59,129 nt of DNA, taken from NCBI GenBank assembly GCA_902767045.1, contig CACXFT010000071.1, positions 1 through 59,129 of the forward strand. Reading direction: 5' to 3'. Under the pieces are notes generated by a model that searched no databases, was not told the DNA's origin, and was given only the letters and a program-made list of their open reading frames with translations. Made by a program: the position numbers and the translations under genes. This stretch comes from an uncultured Prevotellaceae bacterium (GTDB lineage Bacteria > Bacteroidota > Bacteroidia > Bacteroidales > Bacteroidaceae). Position 1 is the stretch's first letter; each line of letters begins with the position of its first letter. Of this stretch, positions 48,001 through 57,200 are shown piece after piece.

Positions 48001-49090
48001 CGGGCTTGTCGATGGGCAGGCTTTTGTTGTATTTCCATGTCATGGAGGTTTCAATGTCGGTGGGTTCGTTTTCGCTGGTGAAGAGTTTGTTTTTGAACAG
48101 TCGGTAAGCAATGTTCAGTTCTTTCACTTTCTTGCCCGAAAGGTTCTCGAAGGTTGTGGTGACGCGCAGCTTCCCATTCTTTCCTTCGAGTGCGGGAATG
48201 GCCACCAGGTCGGTGAAGTGAACCTTGGGTGTGCTATACACGGCCACGGTGCGGAAGATGCCCGGCAGTCGGAACATGTCTTGTGCCTCAAGGAATGACC
48301 CGTCGCTGTTGCGGTATACTTCCACGCTCACGGTGTTTTCGCCCACATGCGCAAACTTGGTGATATCGAAGTGTGCAGCATCGCGCGAGTTTTTCGAGAA
48401 TCCAACGTAATGGCCGTTTATCCACAGGTAGAAGAACGAGTCTACACCATCGAAGCTGATGAAGAACTCACGTCCGTTCCAGTCTTGCGGAATGGTGAAT
48501 GTGCGGCGGAACGAGCCCACCTCGTTTCTATACTCATAGGTTGTCCAGTTATGTGGCGGTTCGCGCATCACGCCCTTCTTCCAGTCGCCGGGTTGCACCT
48601 GATGGTAGAAGATGACCGGTTGGTTCACATAGATGGGCGTGCCGTATTTTTGCGAGCCATCTTTTCCTATGCCCACCATGTTCCACGAGCATGGCACCGG
48701 AATGTTGTCCCATTTGCTCACGTCGAACGCGGGTTCGTAGAAGTTGGCAGGTCGCTCGGCCGGAGTCTTGGCAAAATGGAACTTCCAGGTTCCGTTCAAG
48801 CTTTGCCAGAACGAGCTATTCTCGGGCAGCACCTGCCGCGCTTCGGTTTCGTTTTTGAACGATGTGAACCACGCACGGGGTTGCAGCTTGTTGTAGGCCA
48901 ACAGCTCGGGCGACTCCCATTCCTTGCCGGTGGGAGCAGTGGCGTTGCCATAGTTGAATCCCTCAAGCGGTTGGTTTTGGGCAAAGGTCAGCGAAGCAAC
49001 CAGTGCCATAACGGTTGTTAATAGAAGGTTTTTGTAAAGCATAAAGATAGGTTTTTGTTTCTGTTTCATTTTTTGATAGATGTTTTTCAT
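45071..49090 (-). CDS. GH2 beta-galactosidase with C-terminal F5/8-type carbohydrate-binding domain
   Basis: A 1339-residue secreted enzyme. The signal peptide (MLYKNLLLTTVMALVASLTFAQ) begins at residue 17. It has a jelly-roll domain (GTWKFHFAKTPAERP, residues ~100-290), an immunoglobulin-like domain, a TIM barrel with acid/base Glu551 (SLGNEAG) and nucleophile Glu614 (HISEYAHSMGN), a beta-galactosidase small chain with RYYGRGPIDNYPDR, and a C-terminal discoidin/F5-8 type C domain (~1210-1335). It should remove terminal beta-galactose, for example from pectin galactan. The ATG at 49090 overlaps the upstream TGA (ATGA), so the longer start is kept; the Met at 49042 is an alternative. Confidence 0.93.
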   Translation of the reverse strand: MKNIYQKMKQKQKPIFMLYKNLLLTTVMALVASLTFAQNQPLEGFNYGNATAPTGKEWESPELLAYNKLQPRAWFTSFKNETEARQVLPENSSFWQSLNGTWKFHFAKTPAERPANFYEPAFDVSKWDNIPVPCSWNMVGIGKDGSQKYGTPIYVNQPVIFYHQVQPGDWKKGVMREPPHNWTTYEYRNEVGSFRRTFTIPQDWNGREFFISFDGVDSFFYLWINGHYVGFSKNSRDAAHFDITKFAHVGENTVSVEVYRNSDGSFLEAQDMFRLPGIFRTVAVYSTPKVHFTDLVAIPALEGKNGKLRVTTTFENLSGKKVKELNIAYRLFKNKLFTSENEPTDIETSMTWKYNKSLPIDKPVEAMMELNVENVKTWTAEEPNLYVLVAELQDKKGKVIETISTQVGFRTVEIKDVPANEDEFGLAGRYFLINGKPVKLKGVNRHETNPVLGHAITREQMKEEVMMMKRANINHVRTSHYSYDPYWYYLCNIYGIYLEGEANLESHEYYYGAASISHPVEWRAAHIARMMEQAHARVNDPSIVIWSLGNEAGPGDNFKASYAAVKAFDPSRPVQYERNNDIVDMGSNQYPSVNWVRSAVKGTMGIKYPFHISEYAHSMGNAVGNLIDYWEAIESTNFFCGGAIWDWIDQSMYNYTKDGKRYLAYGGDFGDYPNDREFVMNGIIFGDMEPKPQYYEVKKVYQYVGVKWADEAKTAIDVFNKNYYTDDLSDYDVQYILCADGAEVKRGPVELGAVAPRSHKIVKLNGINMQELDAQKEYFVTIQFMLKNNMPWAKAGYVQAEEQLLVKSATEAGQELQNAASGKLLVEETPNKQATVKGQNFEVVFNLEQGNIQSLCYNDQEMIANGNGPQLDAYRAPVNNDNWADRAWHDNGLDRLQHTAKKATILKNRADGNVVLAFTVESKAPDHEFCFTTNQVYTIAPDGTIELHSSITSNKPTLVLPRLGFAMQLPAQFENLRYYGRGPIDNYPDRKTAQNIAIYNNKVYEEFENFPKPQDMANHQETRWCQLTNNSGDGLFFYSSQPISISALPYSAQELQAAKHPYELPASKGTWLHIDKAITGLGGNSCGQGGPLEYDRVKATPQTFAFVIRPVAGATPKAAYKLNGISPLTILRDVEGNVTVEGGNTNAQLQYAILPQAKNAKRLKFKPYTGAVNMHEGGTIRVFDSNEPNIVYEQTFNRIENVPVTVSFASSVESGEGDAEHLVDGNPSTYWHTMWSVTVANYPHWVDFDCGTVKQLKGFVYLPRQDSQNGNIKGYRIQTSTDGQNWSEPVCEGEFENNQKEKRVLFNKPVKARYLRFTALSSQDGQDFATGSEFSILEQ

Positions 49091-49701
49091 TCAATTCTAA
49101 CGTAAGGGAATCCCAACGAGTGCAACAGGGCAGTGATTTGTTCGCGTGCATTCTTCCGTGCCGTTTCCAGGTTCTTGGGTGTGAGGCAACGGCGTTGCAT
49201 GGCCGCATGTGCTTTCAGGTAAAGCTTCTGTCGGTCTTGCTGGGTCCATTTCCCTTCTTCGAAGAACGACCTGGTGCGGGCTTCATCAATGAAATCATCG
49301 TCGAGCAGAGTCACGTCGGGCAGTTTCACCACCACCGTGTCTTTATCCATGCCAATCCAGTTGTCTTCAACCTGTTGCATGTCTATGCCCAGTCGGAGCG
49401 TGCCATAATAGATGCGCACCAGCTGGTCGTCGCCAAAGAATCCGTGTCGCACGGTGTCGATGATTTCTTCGTCGCTGATGGTCAGGAACTCCCATTCTCC
49501 AATATCCTTCATCGACTGTACCAGGGTAGGGGAGAGCACGGTTCGTTCGTCTGTTTCCACCGCCACATGGTTATTGCGGTTCAGCCAAACGAGCACCACC
49601 CCCGCAACGATGAGCAGCACCACTGCGGCAGCTATGAGCCACAGTTTCAGGCGCGTTGAAAGTGCCAGCAAAGCAAGCAGTTTGTTATCTTGTTTTCCCA
49701 T
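49087..49701 (-). CDS. DUF4230 family membrane-anchored protein (second copy)
   Basis: A 204-residue protein with one N-terminal membrane helix (residues ~18-40, LKLWLIAAAVVLLIVAGVVLVWL) and an extracytoplasmic DUF4230 domain with ISDEEIIDTVRHGFFGDDQLVRIYYGTLRLGID and VVKLPDVTLLDDDFIDEARTRSFFEEGKW. Function is unknown. It overlaps the first DUF4230 gene by 17 bp and the GH2 gene by 4 bp, so all three are translated from one message. Confidence 0.82.
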   Translation of the reverse strand: MGKQDNKLLALLALSTRLKLWLIAAAVVLLIVAGVVLVWLNRNNHVAVETDERTVLSPTLVQSMKDIGEWEFLTISDEEIIDTVRHGFFGDDQLVRIYYGTLRLGIDMQQVEDNWIGMDKDTVVVKLPDVTLLDDDFIDEARTRSFFEEGKWTQQDRQKLYLKAHAAMQRRCLTPKNLETARKNAREQITALLHSLGFPYVRIE

Positions 49702-50398
49702 GTTCTATTGTTCTTTTATCCAGCAAGGCAGGCAGGTCGTTCATTGTGAACTCTTTCCTGAACGTGATGGTGATGTTTTTTTCGCTGAACCCCAGCTGCT
49801 GTATCATTGGTATGAGTGTGGCAGCGGCACTCTGCCGGGCCATGTCAATGATGCCCATGTGTGGAATGTCGTTGACAATGGCCTGCCGGCCTTTCTGTTC
49901 GTAGAAGGTAAGCTCCTCGTCGGTGAAGTCGCTGCGCAGCAAAGGCACATATTCGCGCACCTCGTTGCGTGCAATCTTGGTGCTGGTGATGCTGATCTGC
50001 GGGTCAGGCAGCACTATTTCAATTTTCTCTCCCCTGCGGTGCACGTTTGCCTCCGAGAAATCGGCAAAGTCGATGTAGGCTTTCACTTTTGCTTCAATGG
50101 GAATGGCAATTCGCCGTTTGCCCATGGGCAGTGGAATGCTGAAGCTGTTCTGCATAAACGACCCCTGCACCTGTTTCTCATCTTCGTGAGTAACAATCTT
50201 CCTCACCTGATATTCGGCACTATAGAGTCGCGAACAGTTCTGAATTTGCGTAATCAGCACAGGAATGGTGTCAACCGCTTGCTGTTCAGTCGCCTCTTCT
50301 TCTTTGGCCGTGTTGCAGGCAGTTGGCAGCAGCATCCACGCCAGCAGCCAAGCCATGCTTAGGGAATATATATAATAGGTAAAGGAATCTTTCTTCAT
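49685..50398 (-). CDS. DUF4230 family lipoprotein (first copy)
   Basis: A 237-residue protein from the Met at 50398: N-terminal MKKDSFTYYIYSLSMAWLLA, then LLPTACN, a likely lipobox, followed by an extracytoplasmic domain with the same layout as the next gene (LPMGKRRIAIPIEAKVKAYIDF, IEIVLPDPQISI, ARNEVREYVPLL). It is first in the DUF4230-DUF4230-GH2 operon. A TAACTTTG box (minus strand, 50420-50427) lies just upstream. The frame extends to 50503 but would include the promoter. The divergent gap 50399-50721 holds this promoter, an orphan terminator and the promoter of the lipoprotein gene. Confidence 0.8.
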   Translation of the reverse strand: MKKDSFTYYIYSLSMAWLLAWMLLPTACNTAKEEEATEQQAVDTIPVLITQIQNCSRLYSAEYQVRKIVTHEDEKQVQGSFMQNSFSIPLPMGKRRIAIPIEAKVKAYIDFADFSEANVHRRGEKIEIVLPDPQISITSTKIARNEVREYVPLLRSDFTDEELTFYEQKGRQAIVNDIPHMGIIDMARQSAAATLIPMIQQLGFSEKNITITFRKEFTMNDLPALLDKRTIEHGKTR

Positions 50399-50625
50399 TG
50401 CATAGATATGTTTGGGCTTCAAAGTTACGAAAAAATACTTAAAGCAACATTCGGTGATGAAATTTTTTTCAATTTGTTTTAAACTTTTGTCTTTTGTGTG
50501 CATCTAATAGATAGTTGTATCAGAAAACACAGTAATTAATACTCAACCTATACATATTAGAAAAAGAATTAGGCTTTATTATATCGTGTGAATCTCAATA
50601 GGCAATTTTTGAGTATTTAGGTAGC

Positions 50626-50660
50626 TGCGCCTTCTAAGTGATTAGAAGGCGCATTTTTTG
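50626..50660 (+). terminator. Orphan rho-independent terminator (plus strand)
   Basis: Perfect 12-bp stem TGCGCCTTCTAA (50626-50637) / TTAGAAGGCGCA (50642-50653), 4-nt loop, then TTTTTTG. No plus-strand gene precedes it; the nearest plus-strand CDS ends at 44292. A short non-coding transcript from about 50510-50620 is possible. Confidence 0.8.
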
Positions 50661-50688
50661 TTGGTTTCAGAAAAAATGATTACTTTTG
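50657..50688 (+). promoter_or_regulatory. Promoter of the 50722 lipoprotein gene
   Basis: TTTG (50657-50660), 20-bp spacer and TACTTTTG (50681-50688), full consensus. The -33 box is the end of the T run of the upstream terminator. Confidence 0.78.
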
Positions 50689-50721
50689 TGGCTTGAAAAC
50701 AATCAACAATAAAAAATACGC

Positions 50722-51282
50722 ATGAAGCATTTTTTCATCACGGCAACTCTCTGCGCCGGTGTTTCGGTTTTGGTGGGATGCCAAGAAAAGAAAGTTACAA
50801 CAACCATTATCACCAAGAAACCCGTAGCGGTTTCTCGCCCTGCCGGCATTCAGCGCACGGGCAATTACAATCAGGCCATTGATGTAGACTGGGTGGGTTC
50901 CACCTACCAAGTGGTGGTTAACCGTTCCTCTGACGAGTCGCTGCCGCCGGTTACCGACGAGTCCGGGGTGAAGTATTACGATAATTCCGTAACCGTGAAG
51001 GTGGTGCGCCAAGACGGTTCAGAGTTTTTCAGTCGCAAGTTCACCAAAAAAGACTTCGCGGCATATATCGACGAATCGTATATGTCGCGAAGTGTGTTGC
51101 TTGGTGTTGTTTTCTACCGTGCCGAAGCCAACGACCTTTACTTTGCAGCCAGTGTTGGTTCGCCCGACAAGTTGAGCGACGAGTTTGTTCCGTTGGTGGT
51201 GAAACTGAACCGCATGGGCACGCTCGCCATATCAAAAGATACTAAGCTCGATACCAATGCCAGCGATGCCGACGAAGTTTAG
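50722..51282 (+). CDS. Lipoprotein, DUF4738-like
   Basis: A 186-residue lipoprotein with signal sequence [20 protein letters not shown] (lipobox VLVGC). The body has [25 protein letters not shown] and [28 protein letters not shown], which resembles the Bacteroidetes DUF4738 group; that family assignment is from memory and moderate. Function is unknown. It is monocistronic with its own promoter. Its TAG overlaps the convergent ribH TAA within TTAG. Confidence 0.65.
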   Translation: MKHFFITATLCAGVSVLVGCQEKKVTTTIITKKPVAVSRPAGIQRTGNYNQAIDVDWVGSTYQVVVNRSSDESLPPVTDESGVKYYDNSVTVKVVRQDGSEFFSRKFTKKDFAAYIDESYMSRSVLLGVVFYRAEANDLYFAASVGSPDKLSDEFVPLVVKLNRMGTLAISKDTKLDTNASDADEV

Positions 51283-51755
51283 AACTTGGCCATTTTAATG
51301 GCATCCACTGCACATTCGTCGCCTTTGTTTCCTAATCGGCCTCCAGCACGGTCTTGTGCCTGCTGGAGGTCGTTTGTTGTAAGCAGTCCGTATATAACAG
51401 GAATCTCGCTCTTGGCATTCAGCCGGGCAATGCCGTAGGTAACCCCCTGACAGATGTAGTCGAAGTGTGGAGTTTCGCCCCTGATCACGCAGCCCAGAAT
51501 GATAACGGCATCGTAGCCACCGTTCAGACACATCTGGTGAGCCCCATAGATGAGTTCGAAACTGCCCGGCACGGTTTTTACATGAATGTTCTCAGGCAGG
51601 GTGCCATGGGCTTCAAGCGTTTTCACCGCTCCGTCGAGCAGTGCGCCGGTTATTTCGGGGTTCCATTCTGCCACCACAATGCCGAAGCACATGTTGCTGG
51701 CATCGGGAACTTTCGAGAAGTCGTAGTCAGAAAGATTGTGGAGTGCTGTTGCCAT
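51279..51755 (-). CDS. ribH: 6,7-dimethyl-8-ribityllumazine synthase
   Basis: A 158-residue lumazine synthase: [51 protein letters not shown] with the catalytic His, and [17 protein letters not shown]. It makes the substrate of riboflavin synthase (RibE, 18908). It is 17 bp downstream of the TPR gene in a TPR-ribH operon, a pairing common next to recF in Bacteroidales. Confidence 0.96.
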   Translation of the reverse strand: MATALHNLSDYDFSKVPDASNMCFGIVVAEWNPEITGALLDGAVKTLEAHGTLPENIHVKTVPGSFELIYGAHQMCLNGGYDAVIILGCVIRGETPHFDYICQGVTYGIARLNAKSEIPVIYGLLTTNDLQQAQDRAGGRLGNKGDECAVDAIKMAKF

Positions 51756-51772
51756 GTTGTTATGCTTGCTGA

Positions 51773-52474
51773 TTATCTTGAGGCGCGTTCGATGTATTTG
51801 TCAATCTCGTGGCTCTGAACGAGAGCCGAGTTGATATACTTGGCCTTGATGTCTTTGTAGATGGCGAGCGCCTCTTCTTTCTTGTTCTGCGATTCAAGCA
51901 GAATGGCAGCCTGCTGGCGGAAGGTGGGAGCAATGCTGTAGTTCACTCCGTCAAGAGCGCGCTTGTCGGCCATGTCGGCAGCCTTGGTGAGGGTGCTCAC
52001 GGCCTTGTCAACCTGGTTCAGGTGTGCATAGGCATTGCCAAGAGCAGCCACGGCAGCGGGACTCACGAGTGCATCGTCGGCACCGTCGTATTCTTCAAGA
52101 TATTTTGCAGCCTCTTCCCATTTGTCCATGTTGGCATAGCACAGTCCGGCATACAGGTTGGCAAGGTTGGCGGCTTTGGTTCCGCTGTAGTCGCTTGCAA
52201 TCTTCAGGAATCCGCCGTAGTTGGCGCCGTCGCCGTTGAGGGCTTTGTCGAACTGTTCGGCATTGAAATACTGCTGACCGCGGCCCAACTCGGTGCTTGC
52301 CTTGTCTTCGCGGGGTGCCGAAACATAGGTCTGATAGGCCATGGCACCAGCAATAACAACGATTACTGCTGCTACGGCGAAAAGCATTACTTTCTTGTAC
52401 TTGTCGAAGAAAATCTCAGTTTTGTTGGGAGCTTCCATGGTTTCCATGGCTCCCTTGGTTTGTTTGTTTGCCAT
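51773..52474 (-). CDS. Membrane-anchored tetratricopeptide-repeat protein (YfgM-like)
   Basis: A 233-residue protein with one membrane helix ([23 protein letters not shown], residues ~29-51, in pieces) and TPR-type helices outside ([66 protein letters not shown]). The architecture fits the YfgM/UPF0070 family of periplasmic chaperone partners. Gene order with ribH, recF and dciA is conserved. Confidence 0.85.
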   Translation of the reverse strand: MANKQTKGAMETMEAPNKTEIFFDKYKKVMLFAVAAVIVVIAGAMAYQTYVSAPREDKASTELGRGQQYFNAEQFDKALNGDGANYGGFLKIASDYSGTKAANLANLYAGLCYANMDKWEEAAKYLEEYDGADDALVSPAAVAALGNAYAHLNQVDKAVSTLTKAADMADKRALDGVNYSIAPTFRQQAAILLESQNKKEEALAIYKDIKAKYINSALVQSHEIDKYIERASR

Positions 52475-52515
52475 TATTTTTTATTGTTTTTATTGTTCAT
52501 TACTCTAAAGCTCGG

Positions 52516-52546
52516 CAAAATTAAGCAATTTCTTGCATATAGCGAA
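52516..52546 (-). promoter_or_regulatory. Probable promoter of the TPR-ribH operon
   Basis: On the minus strand TAATTTTG (52516-52523) with TTCG (52543-52546) 19 bp upstream, a three-of-four match to TTTG. It ends ~40 nt before the TPR start. Confidence 0.6.
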
Positions 52547-52587
52547 ATAAATTTTATACTTTTTCCATCTTTTCCTTATATTCTTGG

Positions 52588-52678
52588 GTTCATACATGTG
52601 ACATATAGCAATGCTACATGCGATGTGTAGCAATGCTACATGCGATGTGTAGCACTGCTACACGCGATGTGTATGAAC
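52588..52678. repeat. 22-bp palindromic array bounded by a 9-bp inverted repeat
   Basis: Three 22-bp units begin at 52606, 52628 and 52650. The first two are identical; the third has two changes. Each carries TAGCA-N-TGCTA, a perfect palindrome with one central base. The whole array is enclosed by GTTCATACA (52588-52596) and TGTATGAAC (52670-52678). It lies in the 289-bp gap between the divergent TPR and recF genes. Confidence 0.9.
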
Positions 52679-52751
52679 CTAAAACGTGTACTTTTTTGCC
52701 CTTGAAGGTAATTTTCGTGGGTGCGGAAGCCATTGTTTGGGAAGAAATTTG

Positions 52752-52759
52752 TAACTTTG
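52752..52759 (+). promoter_or_regulatory. TAACTTTG box directly before recF
   Basis: TAACTTTG ends 4 nt before the recF ATG (52764), so transcription would begin at or beside the start codon. There is no TTTG at the usual -33 distance, so the call is tentative. Confidence 0.4.
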
Positions 52760-52763
52760 CTTC

Positions 52764-53966
52764 ATGATTCTGAAAAAGCTGTCGGTTATCAACTTTAAAA
52801 ACATCAGGGAGGCAACGCTCGAGTTGTCGCCCAAGCTGAATTGTTTGATTGGCAACAATGGCCAGGGAAAAACAAATCTGCTGGATGCTGTTTATTATCT
52901 GTCGTTCTGCAGGAGTGCCTTCAACCCCATAGACTCGCAGGTTATCAGGCATGGCGAGCCGTTTTTTGTTGTTGAGGGCGAATATGCTCCCGACAATGCT
53001 CCCGCCGGCGTTCCCCATGCTTTGGTTGCCGATGTTCAAAACGAAAACGCTGCCGGTTCGGGCTTGCTGAATATTTATTGCGGCATGAAGCGCGGAACCA
53101 AGAAACATTTCAAGCGCAACAAAAAAGAATATAAACGCCTTTCGGAACATATCGGGTTGATTCCGCTGGTGTCGGTCTCGCCATCCGATTCGTTCCTCAT
53201 TGAGGGCGGAAGCGAAGAGCGCCGTCGATTGATGGATGTGGTGATTGCGCAGTACGACAGAGCCTACATCGACAGTCTGAACCGCTACAACCGTGCCTTG
53301 CAGCAGCGCAACGTGCTATTGAAGCAGGAAGAAGAGCCCGATGCGCAGCTGCTTGATGTGTTGGAGATGGAAATGGGGCGGCAGGGCGAGGCGGTGTATC
53401 GTTGCCGTTCGGCCTTTGTTGACGAGCTGATACCGGTGTTTCAGCGCATCTACCGGTTTATTGCTTCGGGCGACGAAGCCGACGGCGAGAGTGCCGAAGA
53501 GGTGTCGCTGCGGTATGTTTCGCATTGCCAGCGCGGACCGCTCGAAGAAGTGATCAGGCGCGATCGGGCGAAAGACCGTGCCGTGGGCTATTCGCTGCAC
53601 GGCATTCACCGCGACGACCTTGAAATGCAGCTCGGGGGCTATCAGATGAAGCGCGAGGGCAGTCAGGGACAAACCAAAACATACGTGTTGGCCTTGAAGC
53701 TGGCTCAGTTCGACTTTCTGCGTCAGCGTGCAAGCAGCACCAAGCCCATTTTGCTGCTCGACGATATTTTCGACAAGCTCGATGCCCACCGGGTGGAGCA
53801 GATTGTGCGCCTGGTGTCGGGCGAAGCATACGGACAGATTTTTATCACAGATACCAACCGCGACCACCTCGACCGCATTCTTGCCCATGCCGATATGGAC
53901 TACCGGATTTTCGATGTGGTGAAAGGCAACATTCAATCAAGGGAAATATGTTCAGACAAAAAGTAA
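52764..53966 (+). CDS. recF: DNA replication and repair protein RecF
   Basis: A 400-residue SMC-like ATPase: MILKKLSVINFKNIREATLELS, Walker A GNNGQGKTNL (residues ~31-40), the signature SQGQTKTYVLALKLAQ and Walker B PILLLDDIFDKLD near residue 330. It loads RecA at single-strand gaps. It overlaps the dciA-like gene by 19 bp. Start is as usual for the family. Confidence 0.96.
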   Translation: MILKKLSVINFKNIREATLELSPKLNCLIGNNGQGKTNLLDAVYYLSFCRSAFNPIDSQVIRHGEPFFVVEGEYAPDNAPAGVPHALVADVQNENAAGSGLLNIYCGMKRGTKKHFKRNKKEYKRLSEHIGLIPLVSVSPSDSFLIEGGSEERRRLMDVVIAQYDRAYIDSLNRYNRALQQRNVLLKQEEEPDAQLLDVLEMEMGRQGEAVYRCRSAFVDELIPVFQRIYRFIASGDEADGESAEEVSLRYVSHCQRGPLEEVIRRDRAKDRAVGYSLHGIHRDDLEMQLGGYQMKREGSQGQTKTYVLALKLAQFDFLRQRASSTKPILLLDDIFDKLDAHRVEQIVRLVSGEAYGQIFITDTNRDHLDRILAHADMDYRIFDVVKGNIQSREICSDKK

Positions 53967-54238
53967 AGAACCTGGATGAAATTCTCAATCAGGTGTTGCG
54001 CGAAGAGGGACTGGAAACGCCTTTGCGCCAGCGCCGGCTCATCGCTTCGTGGGAAACGGTGACGGGTTCAGTGGTGGCCCGCTACACCGGCGAGAAGTTC
54101 ATAAAAAACCAAACGCTGTTCGTGAAAATCACGAACAGCGCTCTAAAACAAGACCTTTCGATGATGCGTTCCCAGTTGGTGAAGCGTCTCAACGAACAGG
54201 TTGGGGCCATGATTATCAGTGATGTAAGGCTCTATTGA
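53948..54238 (+). CDS. DciA-like protein (DUF721)
   Basis: A 96-residue protein of the DUF721 family: LDEILNQVLREEGLETPLRQRRLIASWETVTGSVVARYT in pieces, ending with FVKITNSALKQDLSMMRSQLVKRLNE. DUF721 includes the bacterial helicase loader DciA, which replaces DnaC/DnaI in most bacteria. Its position behind recF is common in Bacteroidetes and supports a replication role. Confidence 0.85.
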   Translation: MFRQKVKNLDEILNQVLREEGLETPLRQRRLIASWETVTGSVVARYTGEKFIKNQTLFVKITNSALKQDLSMMRSQLVKRLNEQVGAMIISDVRLY

Positions 54239-54241
54239 GCC

Positions 54242-57200
54242 TTACTTCACCACTTTCTTTCCGTTCACAACATACACGCCTGTGGGCAGCTCGCTCAGGC
54301 TGGTGGCATTCATGCGTCGACCTTGCAGGTCGTAGATGTTCTGCGTGCTGCCTTCAGCTTTCTGCTTTCGAAGTTCGCCAATGCCGTCGGTAGCCTTCAC
54401 GGTGAGGGTTCCGGCAACGTAGGTCATCTCGTAGTTCTGGGCTTCGGCACCCGACACACGAATCTCGTAGTCGCCTACCGGACTGTTGATGGTGGCATCG
54501 CACTCCACAACGGGTTGCTTGAGCAGCACCTCAGAGGTTTCGCGGTTGCGGAATCCTGTGTAGGTAACTTCAAACTCGGGGTTCTCGGTTCCAAAGTCGC
54601 GCTCGTATGACTTGGCGGTGATGGTGAGGGCAGCGGGTGTGATGGTGAGCACACCGTTTACACAAACCAAGCCAAGAGTGGTGATGGTGCCGGGAGCCAC
54701 GTTGATGGGATGGTCGCCCACGGGAGTGGTCTGCTCGTTATAGTCGCAGGTGATAACCGGTTCTCCGTTGACGGGAGCACCCTTGACGGTGTAACCCTTT
54801 GTGTTGATGTTGCGACCATAGAGGCGTGTAACACTGTTGGCCGTTACCGTGGGAATGCCGGTGTATTCCTCAATGGTGAACTTGCCCCAGAACTCATCGG
54901 CCTTATATTTTTCAACCATGCCGGCAGGCACAAACAGCGTTAGTGAGCGTGGCAACGTTTGGCTGGCAATCTGCACGGGTGCTTCGCCCTCGTAGAGCAA
55001 GGCCATGTATTTCAGCTTGCTGCAATTCTTCAGTGCATTGGCCTCGATGGTGGCCACACCCGATGGAACCACCATCGATACCATCGACGAACAGCCGCTG
55101 AAAGCCTCTTCGGGAAGTGAGGTGATGGCACTGAAGTGCTTCAGCTCGTCGAGGCTCACAATCTTGTTGTTGTAGCGATAGGTGGTGCCAATGGTTTCAA
55201 CGTTGGCCACTTCTTCTTGGCTCAGCTCATCGTCGCCGTCCATGTCCCATTTGTTCAGACTTACGTTTTTAGCCTCTTCGTCAACGAATACAATGAAGCC
55301 CAGCTTGCTGCTCACCGAGAGCACGGCATTGCGCAACTGCTGCAGGGTGCTGGCCTGGTTGTTGTAAACGGTTTCTTCGTCGGCCACGTCGATGTTGCGC
55401 TGCTTGGCAGTTGCAAGCATGTTCTTCAGCTTTTTCAAACTTTCGTTGTAGAGGTTGGCATAGTCCATATCTTCGGCACTGATGAATGCCCATTGGCATT
55501 GTGCGGGATAGGTGCTGATGTTGATGTCCCAGTAGAGTCCGAAGGTGGGGCTTGCCACTTCGCTTTCGTGCGACGAGAGCACACCCAGGAACTCACCCTC
55601 GGTGTAGTTGGCATCGTTGGCAGGCACCTGAATGGTGTAGAGGTTGTTGTCCTGTGCGGCCACATGCCAGTTGGCACTGCTGCCTGCCGAACCGTCAACG
55701 AACACTGCTTTCACGCCATCGCCCACTTTGCTGTCGGAAGAAGTGCGGAAGATGACCGAGCCGTTGTCGCTGGCTGCAGAGCTGAAGTAGTAGATGCCTT
55801 CGCCCATGGCGTTGGTGTGCTTGGCTGTATAGAGAATGCCCGTTGTGCCAACCACGCCCTGTGTGCCGTATGCTTCGCCCTTGTTCACATATTTCTTGCT
55901 GGCGGGGTGATAGATGTAGTACTGCTTGCCGGGGGCCAGTTCGCTGTAGGCGGGCTTCATTTTGCCGCGTGCTTCCACAATGTTGCCAAACTTCTTCCAC
56001 ACATCGGCTGTGCTGTAGCGTTCTTTCGAACCAATGGGCACCACCAAGGTCATGTTGGCCAAGGTAAGTCCATTGAACGCCGTGGCATTGGTTTCAATGG
56101 TGGCGGGGTCGTCGTTGTTGAGAATCACCGTCTTCAGACTGGTGGCACCGGTGAACACATTCGAATCGATGTAGTTCACGGCCTCGGGCAGTTCAATTTC
56201 GGTGAGGCTGCTGCAGCCAAAGAAGGCACGGTAGTAGATGGTGGTGAGCGATTCGGGCAGTTTTATCGTCTGCAGCTTATTGCATCCTTCAAAAGAGTTG
56301 CCGTAGAGCACCTGCAGGTTTTTGAACTGTTCCAGTTCGTTGAAAGTGCCGATGGCGCTGTTATAGAAGTTGTATCGCAGGTCGGTAACATAGGAAGCCT
56401 CGGTTAGGCTCAGTTCGCCGTTGCCGTCGAGGTCCCAGCTGCTCTGGCAGATGTTTTTCACCTCGTTGTCTTCGAAATCTAAATAGTTCAGCTTCTTGCG
56501 CAGCAGTCGGGTAGCCATGCGTAGCTGCTCCTTGGTGCTGTTAGAGTCGAAATAGATGTTCTGTTCGCGTTCGGTGTCGATATATGACGGAGCCAGGTTG
56601 AGCAGGTTGTACAGTTCGTTGGCAACCTCATATTTGCCGTAAACATTTTCGTAGTCGATGAACTGCCAGTGGCAGTTTTCGTTCGTTCCGTCGTCGGCCA
56701 CATCGTAGTAAACGCCATAGGTGGGACTGGTGTAGTCGCTTTTGTGATTGGGGTCAACGCCCAAGCAGAGGCCTTTGGCATAGTCGGCGGAGTTTGTGGG
56801 CGGTTGGAAGGTGTAGGTGTTTTCGCCCACTTGCTTTACCAGCCACACTGCGTTGTTTGTCTCCGGTCCGTCAACGAACACTGCTTTCACCCCATTGCCA
56901 ACTTTGGCATCAGCGTTGGTTCTGAATACCGATTGGTAGTTGAGCGACATTTCTTCTGAAACGAGGTAATAGGTGTTGGCAGCCATGTTGCTATTGCGTT
57001 TCAGCTTAAAGCGCATGGCATTCACGCCCACCACGGCCTGTGTGCCGTAGGCTTCGCCACGGGTGAGGAATTTGCCCGTTCCCACATTATATATATATAA
57101 GGTGCGGTCGGTAACGAGTTCCGAAGGCACGGGCACCGGCTTGGTGCGAATCTCCAGAATTGTTGCAAATTCTTTCCATTGTTCGGCTTCGCTGAAGAGT

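Noticed and set aside
52588..52678. CRISPR array or mobile miniature element
   Set aside because: Only three near-identical units, no spacers, no target duplication seen. The terminal inverted repeat leaves a small element possible, but nothing else supports it.
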